64,000 nucleotides of DNA from Lachnospiraceae bacterium 10-1. Its GTDB lineage: Bacteria; Bacillota; Clostridia; Lachnospirales; Lachnospiraceae. The notes under the pieces were generated by a model. It did not search any database, had not been told where the DNA came from, and worked only from the letters and a program-made list of their open reading frames with translations. The DNA lies in contig KE159810.1 in NCBI GenBank assembly GCA_000403495.2, positions 248,001 to 312,000 on the forward strand, given 5' to 3'. Position 1 is the stretch's first letter, and the number at the start of each line of letters is the position of its first letter. The translations under genes were made by a program, and so were the position numbers. Of the stretch, positions 16,230 to 25,047 are shown piece after piece.

Positions 16230-16280
16230 TACCAGATATGCGGTTTTCTTCGCATACTCCACAATTGCAATGCGGATCAT
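16200..16280 (-). pseudogene. Remnant of a response-regulator gene start
   Basis: An ATG with a good RBS (AGGAG, 8 nt upstream) opens MIRIAIVE, the typical first strand of a response-regulator receiver domain. The next residues (YAKKTAYLVRHLV...) no longer match and the frame closes after 26 codons inside the inverted repeat. It sits 28 nt after the SGNH gene in the same direction, as if it were a third operon gene truncated by deletion. The match is short, so chance remains possible. Confidence 0.35.
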
Positions 16281-16308
16281 AAGTATTTCTCCTAATGTTT
16301 TCTGCGGA

Positions 16309-17328
16309 TTATTCATTGCTTTTTTGCTGACTTTCAATAAGACGCACGTGCTCTTCCCACGACTCATACCCTTCCTGTCCTCTTCTGTCAGGAATTCTGT
16401 CACAGGAAGCCAGAAAATTTCCTAAATAATCCGTAAATTTACAACTCCCCCAATAATTTAAGTGAGAATCATCATTAAAATCATTTTGAAAATCCAAACC
16501 AATTTCCTGATAATATTCATTATAATCAATAAATGGAATTTCTTCCTCCTCAGCAATCCTGGCAATCTGATTGTATGTCTGCTTATCTGTTTCTGTAATA
16601 ATATAAGGCGCCACGATAAATATCAAGTCTGTTCCTTTTTTTTTGGTATACGCAATGATTTTTCTTAAATATCTTTCTGACTTTTCCGTCAGTCCGTCCG
16701 CTCCCTGTTCTGCCAGCTTTGGTTCTTCCTGTGCCCAGGTATCCCAATAGGGCGTATAACCTTTAAATGCTTCTTTCTCCCTCCCATTCCAGAAGAAATT
16801 TTCAAAATCTTTTTCCTGAAGATCATCATAGCGGCTGTGATAAACAGCAAAAGACGGAAAATAATCAAGCATCCTCTCCTGTTCTACGCTTACTGCCAGC
16901 ATTTCCATTTTATTCAAAGAAAATCTCATGCCATATATGTTTTCTGCTATCCACTGATACTGATAATCTTCTTTCAATCTTGCCGGTGCATATAAATCCA
17001 GGACTATCACTTCCGGATTCTGGTATTTGTAAAGCTCCCTCAGATAAAAATAAGTCATCCAAAGAGGCTGTTCCGCCCCACTGTAATCATACGCTGCAAT
17101 TCCATATTTTTCCCACAAAAGCGCTGTATTAACGTTACAATGAACATGACTGGTCCCCATCATTATAACATCAACCGTATCTTCTCCTTGCCAATACAAC
17201 CCAGCCTGCTGGTCAATTCCATGAGAAGACTTAATCTCAAGAATGCTGGATATTAAATAAATCGTAGTAATAAACAGTATCACAAATCCCAGCCTGACTC
17301 TATTCCGCTTCGTAAAAAACTTCTTCAT
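16309..17328 (-). CDS. SGNH-like acyltransferase accessory protein (AlgJ/DltD type)
   Basis: A 339-aa protein with an N-terminal signal anchor (RLGFVILFITTIYLISSIL) and an external SGNH-like domain: the nucleophile block MGTSHVH (Ser60) and the C-terminal DDSHLNYWGS with the Asp-x-His pair (His289). Proteins of this kind accept acetyl groups moved across the membrane by an MBOAT partner and transfer them to a surface glycan. The MBOAT gene is directly upstream (12-bp gap), giving a two-gene O-acetylation cassette. The polymer acetylated is unknown. Confidence 0.8.
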   Translation of the reverse strand: MKKFFTKRNRVRLGFVILFITTIYLISSILEIKSSHGIDQQAGLYWQGEDTVDVIMMGTSHVHCNVNTALLWEKYGIAAYDYSGAEQPLWMTYFYLRELYKYQNPEVIVLDLYAPARLKEDYQYQWIAENIYGMRFSLNKMEMLAVSVEQERMLDYFPSFAVYHSRYDDLQEKDFENFFWNGREKEAFKGYTPYWDTWAQEEPKLAEQGADGLTEKSERYLRKIIAYTKKKGTDLIFIVAPYIITETDKQTYNQIARIAEEEEIPFIDYNEYYQEIGLDFQNDFNDDSHLNYWGSCKFTDYLGNFLASCDRIPDRRGQEGYESWEEHVRLIESQQKSNE

Positions 17329-17340
17329 GATTTAACTCCT

Positions 17341-18759
17341 TTAAAACTGCATATAAATAAACTGTTCCGTATGATAACCGGGACCATAAATACCAAAAAT
17401 AAGAATGCCGATCAGCAAGAAATAAAAAATGAGATACCGCACAGAGTTTTTCCGCTGCTGAATCAGTATCGGTAAATGCGTTTGTTTTCTGCTGCATAGC
17501 TCATCAACTACCCAAACCAAAAAAATTCCCACACTTATCACAAAAATTTCCACACCCCCAAGTCCCAGAATTTCCCTTCCACTCTGTATTTGTTCTACAT
17601 GAATTCCTGTCGTCATCATACGGCTGATATAAAACCAGGCTTGTCCCAAATTCTCCGCCCTGAAAAAAATCCATGCAAATGCTACTTCTGCAAAGGTTAA
17701 CAGCCTTCCTGCCGGAACCTTTCGTTTATTTCGCTGGAACAGGCTGTCAATAACTGAATATATCCCATGTAAAAACCCCCATAAAATAAACTGAAATCCT
17801 GCACCATGCCATATTCCGCATATTATAAATACAATCATTGTATTTATGCATTTTCGTCCAAACCCTTTCCGGCTTCCTCCCAATGGGATGTAAATATAAT
17901 CGCGAAGCCAACTGCTTAAAGAAACATGCCATCTTCTCCAAAACTCAGAAATATTTTTTGCCTGATATGGCGCTTTAAAGTTTTGTGCCAGCTCAATGCC
18001 AAAAATTTGCGCACATCCTATTGCTATATAGGAATACCCTGCAAAGTCACAATAAATCTGTATGGTATAAAAAATCACGCCTAACATGAGCCAAAAACTG
18101 TCAAATTCCTGTGGTTTGTCGAATAAAATACTCACCTGCATGGATAGCCTGTCAGCTACCACCATTTTCATAAAATATCCCCACAGAATATAAGTAAATG
18201 CTGTTGAAAGTCTTCCCCGATCCCAAAATCTAACTTTTTCAAGCCTTTTTATTTGCGAAAGAAAATTATATTCTCTCTCAATAGGACCACTCACAAACTT
18301 AGGAAAAAACGCAAAATAACACCCTAAAAAACTGAAATTTCTTTCAGCGCTGCATTTTCCACTTGCTACATCTGCCAAATAACCAATAGCCTGAAATATA
18401 TAAAATGACAATCCTATCGGTACCATCAGTTTTGTTCTTCCATATTTAAATACTGCAAGCAACAAAATACATGAACAAACTGCTGATACCGCTGCGATTT
18501 TGCCTCTACTGCCTTTTTTCTTATTTTGAAGATTTTCAATCCAAATCCCCTCTGCCCAAACCCAGACAGATACGGCAGCAAGTACCGCCAATGCATACAG
18601 ACTGATAAAAGCACAGGCCAAATAACTTGAAAAAAGCAAAACCACAGGTCGGTATTTGACAGGCACCAAAAAAAACACAAGAACAACCATCCCTAAAAAA
18701 AACGGGAACATCATTGAACCAAACAAATTTTGCACTCCTGTTCCTATTTTATTTTTCAC
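17341..18759 (-). CDS. MBOAT O-acyltransferase (AlgI/DltB-like)
   Basis: A 472-aa polytopic protein with about 11 TM segments. MBOAT landmarks: the conserved block ISEFWRRWHVSLSSWLRDYI, followed by IPLGGSRKG, and the catalytic-His block CGIWHGAGFQFILWGFLHG in the last third. It moves acetyl groups from cytosolic acetyl-CoA to a periplasmic-side acceptor, working with the SGNH-like protein encoded 12 bp downstream. The 5' region (18760-18969) holds a long hairpin. RBS not strong; the start fits the first TM segment. Confidence 0.9.
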   Translation of the reverse strand: MKNKIGTGVQNLFGSMMFPFFLGMVVLVFFLVPVKYRPVVLLFSSYLACAFISLYALAVLAAVSVWVWAEGIWIENLQNKKKGSRGKIAAVSAVCSCILLLAVFKYGRTKLMVPIGLSFYIFQAIGYLADVASGKCSAERNFSFLGCYFAFFPKFVSGPIEREYNFLSQIKRLEKVRFWDRGRLSTAFTYILWGYFMKMVVADRLSMQVSILFDKPQEFDSFWLMLGVIFYTIQIYCDFAGYSYIAIGCAQIFGIELAQNFKAPYQAKNISEFWRRWHVSLSSWLRDYIYIPLGGSRKGFGRKCINTMIVFIICGIWHGAGFQFILWGFLHGIYSVIDSLFQRNKRKVPAGRLLTFAEVAFAWIFFRAENLGQAWFYISRMMTTGIHVEQIQSGREILGLGGVEIFVISVGIFLVWVVDELCSRKQTHLPILIQQRKNSVRYLIFYFLLIGILIFGIYGPGYHTEQFIYMQF

Positions 18760-18789
18760 GTTCCTTCTTTGCCGCCTGTCTTCTCACAA

Positions 18790-18835
18790 GAACCGCTTTT
18801 CCATATTTGAATATTTCTATATGCAAAAGCGGTTC
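18790..18835. repeat. Long hairpin in the leader of the MBOAT gene
   Basis: GAACCGCTTTT (18790-18800) pairs perfectly with AAAAGCGGTTC (18825-18835), with further ATAT/ATAT pairing inside. It lies 30 nt upstream of the MBOAT start on the transcribed side. No T-run follows the stem in either direction. Confidence 0.65.
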
Positions 18836-18969
18836 CCTTAAAAGCTTGGCTGATACACAAATCGGTTTCTCACTAAACCGAATATACGCTTTAAACTATT
18901 ACTAATATACCAAAAAGATGTGATTTTTATTGGCCTTTTCCATAAAATTAAGAAAGATTTAAAAACTAT

Positions 18970-19620
18970 TCAAAAATTCTTAAGTAGTCCTTTAAAATAA
19001 GAAAGCAGCGCCCTTCCATCCACCGCATCTTCTCCCGCATGGGCAAAGCATAATCTCTCAGGATGCCACTGAACCCCCATTATCGGAAGATAATTATGCT
19101 GTAACCCCTCAACCACGCCATCATCTGCGAACTGGATGTACTCTATCCCCCGCCCCGGGCTGTCTACCCCCTGGTGATGGGCGCTGTTGACTCTAAAACA
19201 GCTTCCATACAGCTTTTCCAGAAAAGAATCTTTCCGGGCAGTTGTCCCATGCACCTGATCCTTTTCTATGTACTCATGGCTGCTGCTGTTCTCCAAATGC
19301 TGAATCATATCTCCACCAAAATAAATGTTAATAAGCTGCATTCCTTTGCAAATTCCAAGCACAGGCTTTTTATCCAAAATAAACGCCTGCAATATGGCAA
19401 GCTGCAGCCGGTCCAGCGCCGGATCAAAAAAACGCGTCCCCTTGTTAAGCTGGCCAAACAATTTGGGATCAATATCCCCACCGCCAGGCAATATCAGCCC
19501 ATCAAAACAGCTTATATCTGGCACATGTAAAGAGGTACACACAAAAACTCCCAGCTCTCTCATTGCATTTTCATAATTTATCGTTTTATCTTTCTCTCCG
19601 GCAATTAATACCCGTTTCAT
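18970..19620 (-). CDS. Class I glutamine amidotransferase-like (peptidase C26, PuuD-type)
   Basis: A 216-aa single-domain hydrolase of the gamma-glutamyl-GABA hydrolase group. Seen: DGLILPGGGDIDP (43-52), the nucleophile elbow GICKGMQ with Cys91, and QWHPE with His186 and Glu188, completing the catalytic triad. Family members hydrolyse gamma-glutamyl amides such as gamma-glutamyl-GABA, but the exact substrate here is unclear. It is divergent from an AraC regulator, and the shared intergenic region has a repeated 12-mer, so regulation by that protein is likely. RBS AGGGGGAG precedes the ATG. Confidence 0.85.
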   Translation of the reverse strand: MKRVLIAGEKDKTINYENAMRELGVFVCTSLHVPDISCFDGLILPGGGDIDPKLFGQLNKGTRFFDPALDRLQLAILQAFILDKKPVLGICKGMQLINIYFGGDMIQHLENSSSHEYIEKDQVHGTTARKDSFLEKLYGSCFRVNSAHHQGVDSPGRGIEYIQFADDGVVEGLQHNYLPIMGVQWHPERLCFAHAGEDAVDGRALLSYFKGLLKNF

Positions 19621-19637
19621 TTACTCCCCCTTTATCA

Positions 19638-19649
19638 ATGCTGCTTAAG
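19638..19649 (+). promoter_or_regulatory. Direct-repeat copy 1, possible AraC-family site
   Basis: ATGCTGCTTAAG occurs here and again at 19730-19741, 92 bp apart and in the same orientation, both within the 216-bp divergent intergenic region. Copy 1 lies in the leader of the amidotransferase gene. Confidence 0.4.
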
Positions 19650-19729
19650 CCCGGATATAACTTAATTCTGCCTCCGGCCTGCATTACAAAACCACTAAAA
19701 GCAATAGTAAACTATTATATGATTACTCT

Positions 19730-19741
19730 ATGCTGCTTAAG
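19730..19741 (+). promoter_or_regulatory. Direct-repeat copy 2, possible AraC-family site
   Basis: The second copy of ATGCTGCTTAAG abuts a perfect palindrome GTCAATATTGAC (19741-19752) that overlaps the -35 box of the AraC gene promoter. Spacing and location suggest control of both divergent genes. Confidence 0.4.
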
Positions 19742-19747
19742 TCAATA

Positions 19748-19777
19748 TTGACACCCAATATAGAAATTAAATATAAT
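19748..19777 (+). promoter_or_regulatory. Promoter of the AraC-family gene
   Basis: TTGACA (19748-19753) and TATAAT (19772-19777) with an 18-bp spacer, 60 nt upstream of the start. The -35 is embedded in a palindrome. Confidence 0.7.
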
Positions 19778-19836
19778 TTATTTATAATCACCGTATGATT
19801 TTGATATTTTGAACACTACTGTATGAGGGATTGATT

Positions 19837-20682
19837 ATGGAAAAGTATTCACATGAGATCATAAATGATGACACCAGATTACAGCTTAATTTTATGCTGA
19901 CAAAATCAGATAATTACTATTCACCTCTGCACTGGCATGGACATCTTGAAATTATTTATATTCAAAAGGGAAAAATGGCCGCTTATATTAATGACCGGAA
20001 ATATATGCTGAAAGAAAATGATATGCTTGTAGTAGGTTCTAAAGAACTGCATTCCACCAGAACCTGGGGAGAAACGGATTATCTGCTTTTACAGATTCCT
20101 ACCGAATATTTGTCCAGAGTTTTAAATCAGGTGCCTCTGCTTCAATTTCAGGAATACTTTCCTTCCATCACCAGGAATGATTCCCAGTCCGGACTCTGTC
20201 ACTGCCTTCTTGCACTGGCAGAAACTTACTTAAATAAAGAAGACGGATACCTGCTCCATTTTTCATCCGTGGTATATGAATTTCTCTATCTTTTGTACAA
20301 AAATCATTCCCACCGGATCAGTCCACAGGCCAAAGAACGGGAAAATCATAACTTTGAAAGAATGGAAGTGATCATTGCCTATGTCAAGGCGAATTATAAA
20401 GAAGATATTTCATTAAATGATGCGGCAAAACTGATCAATGTAAGTCCTGAGCACTTCTGCCGCCTGTTTAAAAAGCATACCGGACAGACCTTTCTGGAAT
20501 ATGTTAATGCGATCCGCCTGATTCATTTTCATCAGGAACTTTTATCCACTGATTATAATATTAATGAACTAATGGAACGCAGCGGTATCACCAATTATAA
20601 AGTATTTATCCGTTCTTTTAAGGAAACCTATGGCACCACTCCCGGAAAGCTGCGCGCACGCAGTTCAATCCAGCGACAATAA
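19837..20682 (+). CDS. AraC-family transcriptional regulator with cupin domain
   Basis: A 281-aa protein with an N-terminal cupin-like sensing domain (HWHGHLEIIYIQKGK, then the second strand pair) and a C-terminal double helix-turn-helix: EDISLNDAAKLINVSPEHF and later YGTTPGKLR, the standard AraC end. It probably binds a small sugar or metabolite and regulates the divergent amidotransferase gene. The ATG at 19837 has AGGGA 7 nt upstream; a TTG at 19831 is an alternative. Its 3' end overlaps the convergent LRR gene by 18 bp. Confidence 0.9.
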   Translation: MEKYSHEIINDDTRLQLNFMLTKSDNYYSPLHWHGHLEIIYIQKGKMAAYINDRKYMLKENDMLVVGSKELHSTRTWGETDYLLLQIPTEYLSRVLNQVPLLQFQEYFPSITRNDSQSGLCHCLLALAETYLNKEDGYLLHFSSVVYEFLYLLYKNHSHRISPQAKERENHNFERMEVIIAYVKANYKEDISLNDAAKLINVSPEHFCRLFKKHTGQTFLEYVNAIRLIHFHQELLSTDYNINELMERSGITNYKVFIRSFKETYGTTPGKLRARSSIQRQ

Positions 20683-21567
20683 GTCAAAAAAATCTGTCCC
20701 GCACATGTCTTGAGACTTGTAGCGCATCAGATATCCCTTCATTTCAGGATACTGGTCTTTCATTTGGTCTAAAATACTGTCATAATTTTCTTCTGTCAGG
20801 CCTCCCGCCCCGGTAAAGGTTTCGTAATACTCCTGCTCGTTTCCATGTTCCAGGAAAACCACCTCCCAGGCTGCTTCACTGTCACAGCCTTTCGTATGAG
20901 ATGCCAGATAAAAAGACAAAGCTTCTCTAAGCTTGTCTGAAAGCCCTATATCATTTATCAGGCGTAAAAAACAAAGTCTTACTTTGGCACGTCTTCGCTC
21001 TGCCAGATAAAGATCCATGTTTGCAACAATATCTTCTTCCCCGCAATAAACCATCTTTGTGTAGCCTTCCTCATCCGGTACCGCCAAAAACTCTTTTAAC
21101 TTCTCGTCAAACCTGAAAAGCCACGCTTCTTCTCCTGCTTCCTCCGGTACAAAAAGATAATCCGCCTCAAGTCTGACAGGCACAGCCCCCAGCAACCTGC
21201 CGGCCTGCTTTGCTTTCAGACTGTCATCATCCAAATGGCAGATGGAAAAAAGATTTTCGCATTCTTTAAAAACGCCTCTTCCAACAGATAAGTTCTTTTT
21301 GGGAAGCCAGACGCTTTCTAGCTGACTGCAATACGCAAACGCCCAGTCTCCAATGGATTTCAGTTTTCTCGGTAGAAAAATTTCTTTTAACTGTTTGCTG
21401 CTTAAGAAAGCCTTTTTCTCAATCTTTGTTACCGGAAGCCCCTCTATTTCATCGGGAATCTCCATTCGACTCTCCGCCGCCCGTCCTTGTATAATAGAAA
21501 CTTCATTTTCTGCTCTCCGGTAATCCAATACTCCCCCTTTGATTACCAACTGTTTTTCCTTATCCAT
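20665..21567 (-). CDS. Leucine-rich-repeat protein (BspA/LRR_5 type), cytoplasmic
   Basis: A 300-aa protein without a signal peptide. Residues ~35-110 contain BspA-type repeats (IPDEIEGLPVTKIEKKAF, LKSIGDWAFAYCSQLESV, GRGVFKECENL). The C-terminal ~170 residues are Glu/Asp/Leu-rich and unrecognised. It is the third gene after a VWA protein and a MoxR ATPase on the same strand (102 bp from MoxR), so it may act as a binding platform or substrate of that machine. The stop overlaps the convergent AraC gene. Confidence 0.65.
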   Translation of the reverse strand: MDKEKQLVIKGGVLDYRRAENEVSIIQGRAAESRMEIPDEIEGLPVTKIEKKAFLSSKQLKEIFLPRKLKSIGDWAFAYCSQLESVWLPKKNLSVGRGVFKECENLFSICHLDDDSLKAKQAGRLLGAVPVRLEADYLFVPEEAGEEAWLFRFDEKLKEFLAVPDEEGYTKMVYCGEEDIVANMDLYLAERRRAKVRLCFLRLINDIGLSDKLREALSFYLASHTKGCDSEAAWEVVFLEHGNEQEYYETFTGAGGLTEENYDSILDQMKDQYPEMKGYLMRYKSQDMCGTDFFDLLSLD

Positions 21568-21668
21568 TTACTCCTCCACGTTAGTCTGCCTTTCCACCAT
21601 CTGCCCCTGCTGCCCGGCATTTACACCTGTCATTTCATCTATGCAAATATCACTCTTTTTCCACTTTT

Positions 21669-23204
21669 CTACTCAAGTTCAAGCGCCTCAATCTCTTCCT
21701 GCAGGCTGTTCTTCCGTTCCGACAGCATCAGATCATTACTGTGCCTTTGATATGCCTCACATCCAAACTGGCCAATAAACCTTGCACTATCATTGTTAAC
21801 AGTAAGCTCCGTTACCAAAATCAACATTTCATTTCCTTCTGCAAAAGCATTCTGAACAAAAGCAAATAAATTTTCAAGCCTCCGCTTTGTTCCGGAAGTT
21901 CTTTCTTTTAGCTCTGCCGCTGCAACATCAAACTCCTTTTTAAGACAGGCAAATGCCTCTTTCCCATCTGTAATTCCCGCCATAAAAAGCTGCTTTTTTT
22001 CCTCCTCCAGAAAGCGGATAATGCGTCTGCCCTTTCTTTTATCCGCCTCCGAAAGGCTTCCTGCCATCAGGGAAAGCTCCATCTGCTTTTTTCTTCCCTG
22101 CATCAGATTTTCCAACATTTGATCTACGGATAGCTGTCCTTCCTTTTCGGTACCTGCACTTTTTTCTACAGCCGCTTTCACCGCTTTTAAATTTTTAGAA
22201 AGTTCTATCAGATAACCGCTGATTTCCATATCCTCTCTGGTCTCACTCATTATCTTATCAATCAACATGCCAAGTAATGACAACCGCTCGTCAAACGCAG
22301 CCACCCTTGCTCTCTCAAGTGTCTGTTCTTTACAAGTTCCGGCTAGAATTTCTTCCGTCTGATATTCTTTTTTATACTTGTTAAACAAGTCATAATAAGC
22401 AGTAAACTCTTTGACCACCCGTTCATTGCGCAGATACTGCTCCACCAGTGTTTCATCCACCTTCATTCCTTCTTCTTCATACAAAGAAAGAATTTCAGAT
22501 AAATCCTCCCATCCTCTGGCTGTCACATAGCTTCTGCCATTTACCGTTGTCTCTATCCGATAAAAATAATCTTTTTTCAGCTCCAGAAAGTTTAAAACTG
22601 CCGCATGCAGCCCTTTTTGCTGGGCATACTCTTTCCATGCCTTATAGTCCGGCTCCACCTCTAAAATTTTAAGGCGGTCCATTGTCACCACATCAAATTC
22701 CCTTACTGACTTATTGTATTCCGGCGGATTCCCGGCAGTCACAATCACCCATCCTTCAGGTACCTTATGACGTCCAAACACCTTATATTGCAAAAACTGT
22801 AACATAGAAGGCGCCAGAGTTTCCGACACACAATTAATCTCGTCCAGAAAAAGAATCCCTTCTGAAATGCCGCTATGTTCCATAACATCATAAATCGATG
22901 CAATAATTTCACTCATGGTATATTCCGATACCTGAAATTCCATATCCTGATAACTTCTGTTGGAGATAAAAGGAAGGCCAAGTGCCGATTGTCTGGTATG
23001 ATGTGTCATGGAATAGGATACCAGCGCAATTCCAAGCTCCTGGGCTATCTGCTCCATAATTGCAGTTTTTCCAATCCCTGGCGCTCCCAAAAGAAAAACA
23101 GGCCGCTGACGCACCACAGGAATCCTGTATTCTCCAAACTCATCTCTTTTTAAATAAAGACGCACTGTATTTTCAATATAATCTTTTGCCTGCTTTATGT
23201 TCAT
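21669..23204 (-). CDS. MoxR-family AAA+ ATPase
   Basis: A 511-aa protein with an AAA+ module in its first ~270 residues: Walker A GAPGIGKT (40-47), Walker B ILFLDEIN (117-124), and sensor-1 VIVTAGNPPEYNKS. The second half (to 511) is helical, rich in Glu/Lys, and specific to this subgroup. MoxR ATPases act as chaperones that remodel or insert cofactors with a VWA partner, and such a partner is encoded 22 bp upstream. The target is unknown. Confidence 0.9.
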   Translation of the reverse strand: MNIKQAKDYIENTVRLYLKRDEFGEYRIPVVRQRPVFLLGAPGIGKTAIMEQIAQELGIALVSYSMTHHTRQSALGLPFISNRSYQDMEFQVSEYTMSEIIASIYDVMEHSGISEGILFLDEINCVSETLAPSMLQFLQYKVFGRHKVPEGWVIVTAGNPPEYNKSVREFDVVTMDRLKILEVEPDYKAWKEYAQQKGLHAAVLNFLELKKDYFYRIETTVNGRSYVTARGWEDLSEILSLYEEEGMKVDETLVEQYLRNERVVKEFTAYYDLFNKYKKEYQTEEILAGTCKEQTLERARVAAFDERLSLLGMLIDKIMSETREDMEISGYLIELSKNLKAVKAAVEKSAGTEKEGQLSVDQMLENLMQGRKKQMELSLMAGSLSEADKRKGRRIIRFLEEEKKQLFMAGITDGKEAFACLKKEFDVAAAELKERTSGTKRRLENLFAFVQNAFAEGNEMLILVTELTVNNDSARFIGQFGCEAYQRHSNDLMLSERKNSLQEEIEALELE

Positions 23205-23226
23205 AATAAAACCACGCCTTTCTCTC

Positions 23227-24525
23227 TTATTCTTCTATCTCTTCATAATCTAAAAGCACCTTAATTGCCCAGGGCGGCACCTGGGGCCCCTCATCTCCAT
23301 TGTCCAAAAATACAAACATCACCTGATAAGGCGGCATTCTGTCCGGATACACTCCATATCCATCGGTAAAATATAAAAGACCTTTCAGATTTTCAAACTC
23401 ACCCTTCCCTGAAAGCTCCTCCACATAAGAAAATACCGGTCTGAAATCCGTAGAACCAAATCCTGTCAGCTTTTCATGACTCAAAAAATAATCCAGATCT
23501 TCCCTGCAGGTAATTTTTGTATCCTGCTGCACCTGATGATCGCATTGGATAATATGCACATTCATTTTTCGAAAAAAATTATCTTCTCCTGAAAGCAGGG
23601 CATAGGTTTTTTGTAAAAAAGATTTCACCAGCGCCCCCCGGCAGGAAGCAGAAGTATCTATGGCAATTACAAATTCCCTGACCTTTTTGCTGTCCTTATA
23701 TTCCAAAGGCTCTACCAATGGCATATTCCCATACCGTTCAAGGCCATAGGTATAATAAATATAGTCAAACTCATCATCATTTACCTGCATATCTTCATTC
23801 ATCACCGTAAATTTCCGAAGCAGTTCTTTGTAATTATACCGGTCCTTTGCTGCCTCCAAAAGGCTCTTTTCCATACTTTCTGACTTACTTTTTCCCATGG
23901 AAAACTTTCCATTAGAGAAAGACTTTAAATCTGCTTTTATTCTCTCGCTTATTTTTTTCCACTGCTCGCCTGTAACAAAAAGTTCTTCCTTTGGCTCCCA
24001 AAATTTATGAATATCCATAAAAAAGAGGCTTGAAAGTTCTTCCCACTCCCCGCCGCCAATCTGGAAATTTCTAAGATATCTGTATATTTTCTCAGCGGTA
24101 AAAGCACTGATTTCCCCCTTCATCCCCAACAGTTTTCTCTTTGCTTTTTCATCTCTTCGTAAAGTCATTCCCGGCATGTCAAGCTCCAGAATTGCCGCTT
24201 CCACTGCAATGTCCGCTGACAAACTCCATGCTTTTTTATCCACCTTATCATATCGAAAACTGTGATAAAAGATCAGATGAAATAGAATATGCAGATACGC
24301 CCGCACTGCAAATGCCGGTTCTTCCTTACATTTTTTCAAAAGAAAAACCGGATCATAATAAATCTTCACGCCATCTGATGCAAACCCCGAAAGTTCCTTT
24401 TGAGGCTCCGGTACAAGAGCCGACAATACCACATCCAGAAACCGCATATTTACCAGTATGCTGTCTCTGGCATAGCTCATCACCTTTGCCGCAAGAGGTT
24501 TTGCTTTTTCATATAATTCATCCAT
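23227..24525 (-). CDS. VWA-like protein with degenerate metallopeptidase region (DUF2201)
   Basis: A 432-aa protein with two parts. Residues ~60-110 match the putative metallopeptidase domain of DUF2201, but the motif reads HILFHLIFYH (His79, His83, His88) with Leu where the catalytic Glu of HExxH should be, so metal binding without proteolysis is plausible. The C-terminal VWA-like domain starts around 285 with the MIDAS motif DTSAS (290-294). With the MoxR ATPase 22 bp downstream it forms the common MoxR-VWA pair, here extended by an LRR protein. Confidence 0.85.
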   Translation of the reverse strand: MDELYEKAKPLAAKVMSYARDSILVNMRFLDVVLSALVPEPQKELSGFASDGVKIYYDPVFLLKKCKEEPAFAVRAYLHILFHLIFYHSFRYDKVDKKAWSLSADIAVEAAILELDMPGMTLRRDEKAKRKLLGMKGEISAFTAEKIYRYLRNFQIGGGEWEELSSLFFMDIHKFWEPKEELFVTGEQWKKISERIKADLKSFSNGKFSMGKSKSESMEKSLLEAAKDRYNYKELLRKFTVMNEDMQVNDDEFDYIYYTYGLERYGNMPLVEPLEYKDSKKVREFVIAIDTSASCRGALVKSFLQKTYALLSGEDNFFRKMNVHIIQCDHQVQQDTKITCREDLDYFLSHEKLTGFGSTDFRPVFSYVEELSGKGEFENLKGLLYFTDGYGVYPDRMPPYQVMFVFLDNGDEGPQVPPWAIKVLLDYEEIEE

Positions 24526-24531
24526 AACAAC

Positions 24532-25023
24532 TTAATACCCTCTGACTCCATCTAAGGATTCATCATTATCAATCCAGTCCTGCACCTGAATCATACGATA
24601 TTCGTCCGCATCATCTCTGATGTAAACCCGCTCAATTCCGGCATTAATAATTACACGTTTACACATGGAACAGCTATTTGAATTGGGAATATATTCCCCT
24701 GTTTGCGCATCCACTCCTGCAAGGTACATGTCGCTTCCTATCATTTTATCTCTGGGCGCACTGATAATTGCATTCATTTCCGCATGTACGCTGCGGCAAA
24801 GCTCATATCGTTCCCCTCTTGGAATCTTCATCTCCTGCCTGATACATGTCCCCGCATCCGTACAGTTCTTTCTTCCCCTTGGGGCTCCCACATAACCGGT
24901 AGCAATCACCTCATCATTCTTTACAATTACCGCACCATATTTCCTTCTGATGCAGGTACTGCGCTTAGACACCGTTTCCGCCAGATCCAGATAATAATTA
25001 ACCTTATCCCTCCGCTCCATCAT
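24532..25023 (-). CDS. dCMP deaminase-family protein (ComEB-like)
   Basis: A 163-aa cytidine/deoxycytidylate deaminase-fold enzyme. Zinc site: HAEMN (His and catalytic Glu) and SCSMC (two Cys), with SKRSTCIRRKYGAVIV near the N-terminus typical of dCMP deaminase. It probably makes dUMP for ThyA, though some ComEB-like proteins have other roles. The ATG at 25023 has AAAGGAGG 9 nt upstream, which fixes the start; longer in-frame starts overlap the MraY-like gene. It is 25 bp downstream of that gene and 6 bp before the VWA gene. Confidence 0.88.
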   Translation of the reverse strand: MMERRDKVNYYLDLAETVSKRSTCIRRKYGAVIVKNDEVIATGYVGAPRGRKNCTDAGTCIRQEMKIPRGERYELCRSVHAEMNAIISAPRDKMIGSDMYLAGVDAQTGEYIPNSNSCSMCKRVIINAGIERVYIRDDADEYRMIQVQDWIDNDESLDGVRGY

Positions 25024-25047
25024 CCCAATTTTCCTCCTTTGCACTAT

